A stretch of 64,000 nt of DNA from NCBI RefSeq assembly GCF_000208745.1, contig NC_030852.1:26335471-26399470 (forward strand), in the 5' to 3' direction. The notes under the pieces were generated by a model. That model worked only from the letters and a program-made list of their open reading frames with translations. It had not been told where the DNA came from and did no database searches. Positions 63,268 to 64,000 of this stretch are shown piece after piece. Both the position numbers and the translations under genes were made by a program. How positions within the stretch are numbered: position 1 is the first letter of the stretch; each line of letters starts with the position of its first letter. The stretch is from Theobroma cacao. Its lineage: Eukaryota > Streptophyta > Magnoliopsida > Malvales > Malvaceae.

Positions 63268-63420
63268 ATGGGGAAGCGGTTTTTGCAATTCAAACAGAGG
63301 AAAATGCAAGGTTTCAAGAAAGTGATGGGAGAGACAGAGGCTGAGAGAGCTGATGATACTTGAAGGCAGCCAGAAGTAGCAGTCAAGAAAAGTGGGTCTA
63401 TGACGATCAAAAATGCCAAG

Positions 63421-63432
63421 GTTTATATAAAC
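63421..63432 (-). promoter_or_regulatory. TATA box of bHLH137
   Basis: The palindromic GTTTATATAAAC lies about 155 bases upstream of the chosen ATG (63267) on the minus strand, a plausible core-promoter position. Confidence 0.6.
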
Positions 63433-63436
63433 ATCA

Positions 63437-63478
63437 GGAGAGAGAAGAGAAGAGAAGAGAGAGAGAGAGAGAGAGAGA
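63437..63478. repeat. (GA)n microsatellite in the bHLH137 promoter
   Basis: GAGAGAAGAGAAGAGAAGAG followed by a pure GA run lies just upstream of the TATA box. GA/CT tracts bound by BBR/BPC factors are common in plant promoters; any role here is inference. Confidence 0.8.
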
Positions 63479-64000
63479 CGACAGACTCATTAAAATTCAA
63501 GTAAAAAACTTTCCTACCTCATTCCCATGCAATGTCTGTATATTTGACTGGTCTTATCTCCGTCACCACCCCTCTCTTAGATAAATAGTTCAAAAAAACA
63601 TGAAAACTGAACAACAAAACAACAGCCCAAAAAGGTAAATGTGAATTTTTTAGATACAGTGCATGTAATTAAGAAAGTGAGATACTAGCTAGAGTTAATA
63701 AAGATATAATTTAAAATTATGTTTGACACCACAATCACAATCTTCTAACCCCTCCAGGTTTCTAGTTCAGAGTAGTAAGAAAGATTTTGTTTTTATTTTT
63801 CCCTCTTTTGTAGTAGTAATTTATTTTAGGTTAAAATGTCAGTGATTCAGTATTTCAGAAATACTATACCTATTCTTTCTGTGCTGTATAATGATAGTCC
63901 ATGACAGTGATTTGGCAAACTTTCTTCAGAGAAATTAATTACTTATGCTGTTGAGAAATCAACAATATTGTCAAGCTTACTTGTCAGTCTGATAAAAAAA
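63479..64000. other. bHLH137 upstream region
   Basis: Upstream promoter sequence of bHLH137. No gene is seen to the end of the window. Confidence 0.5.

Noticed and set aside
63268..63309. Upstream in-frame ATG of bHLH137
   Set aside because: Orthologues as I recall them begin MA(A/T)FSxF, matching the downstream ATG at 63267, although use of the upstream one cannot be excluded.
1..64000. CRISPR arrays, operons, tRNA or rRNA genes
   Set aside because: None seen. The window is plant nuclear DNA, and no tRNA-type A/B boxes with a cloverleaf fold were noticed by eye.

Overview
This window is nuclear DNA from a flowering plant, most likely a eudicot. It is AT-rich, with intron-containing genes using GT/AG borders, TATA-box promoters, long AT-rich intergenic stretches and many small plant-type transposons. 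I cannot name the species from the sequence alone. Single N bases at 22823 and 55001 are unresolved assembly positions.

Layout: 1-2.9 kb is the decayed 3' part of a Ty1/copia retrotransposon with its 3' LTR. 4.6-9.4 kb holds a plus-strand gene for an Atos/FAM214-like protein (5 coding exons, 729 aa), flanked by two copies of one AT-rich inverted-repeat element. 13.7-14.5 kb is a CASP-like four-helix membrane protein (plus, 3 exons, 181 aa). 17.5-19.2 kb is an intronless armadillo-repeat protein (minus, 550 aa). 19.2-25.9 kb is gene-poor, with a 1.09-kb PIF/Harbinger-type element and a LINE relic. A MIR169 microRNA gene with its TATA box lies at 25.88-26.12 kb. 28.7-33.2 kb is LCB2, the catalytic subunit of serine palmitoyltransferase (plus, 12 coding exons, 489 aa). 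A 1.6-kb Mutator-type element follows at 34.5-36.1 kb. Next come a SAM-domain protein (37.5-38.4 kb, minus, 318 aa) and a GT29 sialyltransferase-like protein of the SIA2 type (39.8-44.9 kb, minus, 12 exons, 440 aa). 45-61 kb is a 16-kb gene-poor, repeat-rich stretch. 61.2-63.3 kb is the bHLH transcription factor bHLH137 (minus, 7 exons, 348 aa).

The genes do not form a pathway; this is ordinary plant gene order. Two things stand out. First, the order LCB2 - SAM protein - SIA2 appears collinear with Arabidopsis chromosome 3, while the ARM gene and bHLH137 match neighbours on Arabidopsis chromosome 5 (from memory, to be checked). Second, several transposons can be delimited to the base by target-site duplications: a hAT element in the last LCB2 intron, a hAT with a Mutator-type MITE nested inside it in the last SIA2 intron, a 1.6-kb MULE, and a PIF/Harbinger element. 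I found no clearly new biological system. The best non-protein find is the MIR169 locus.
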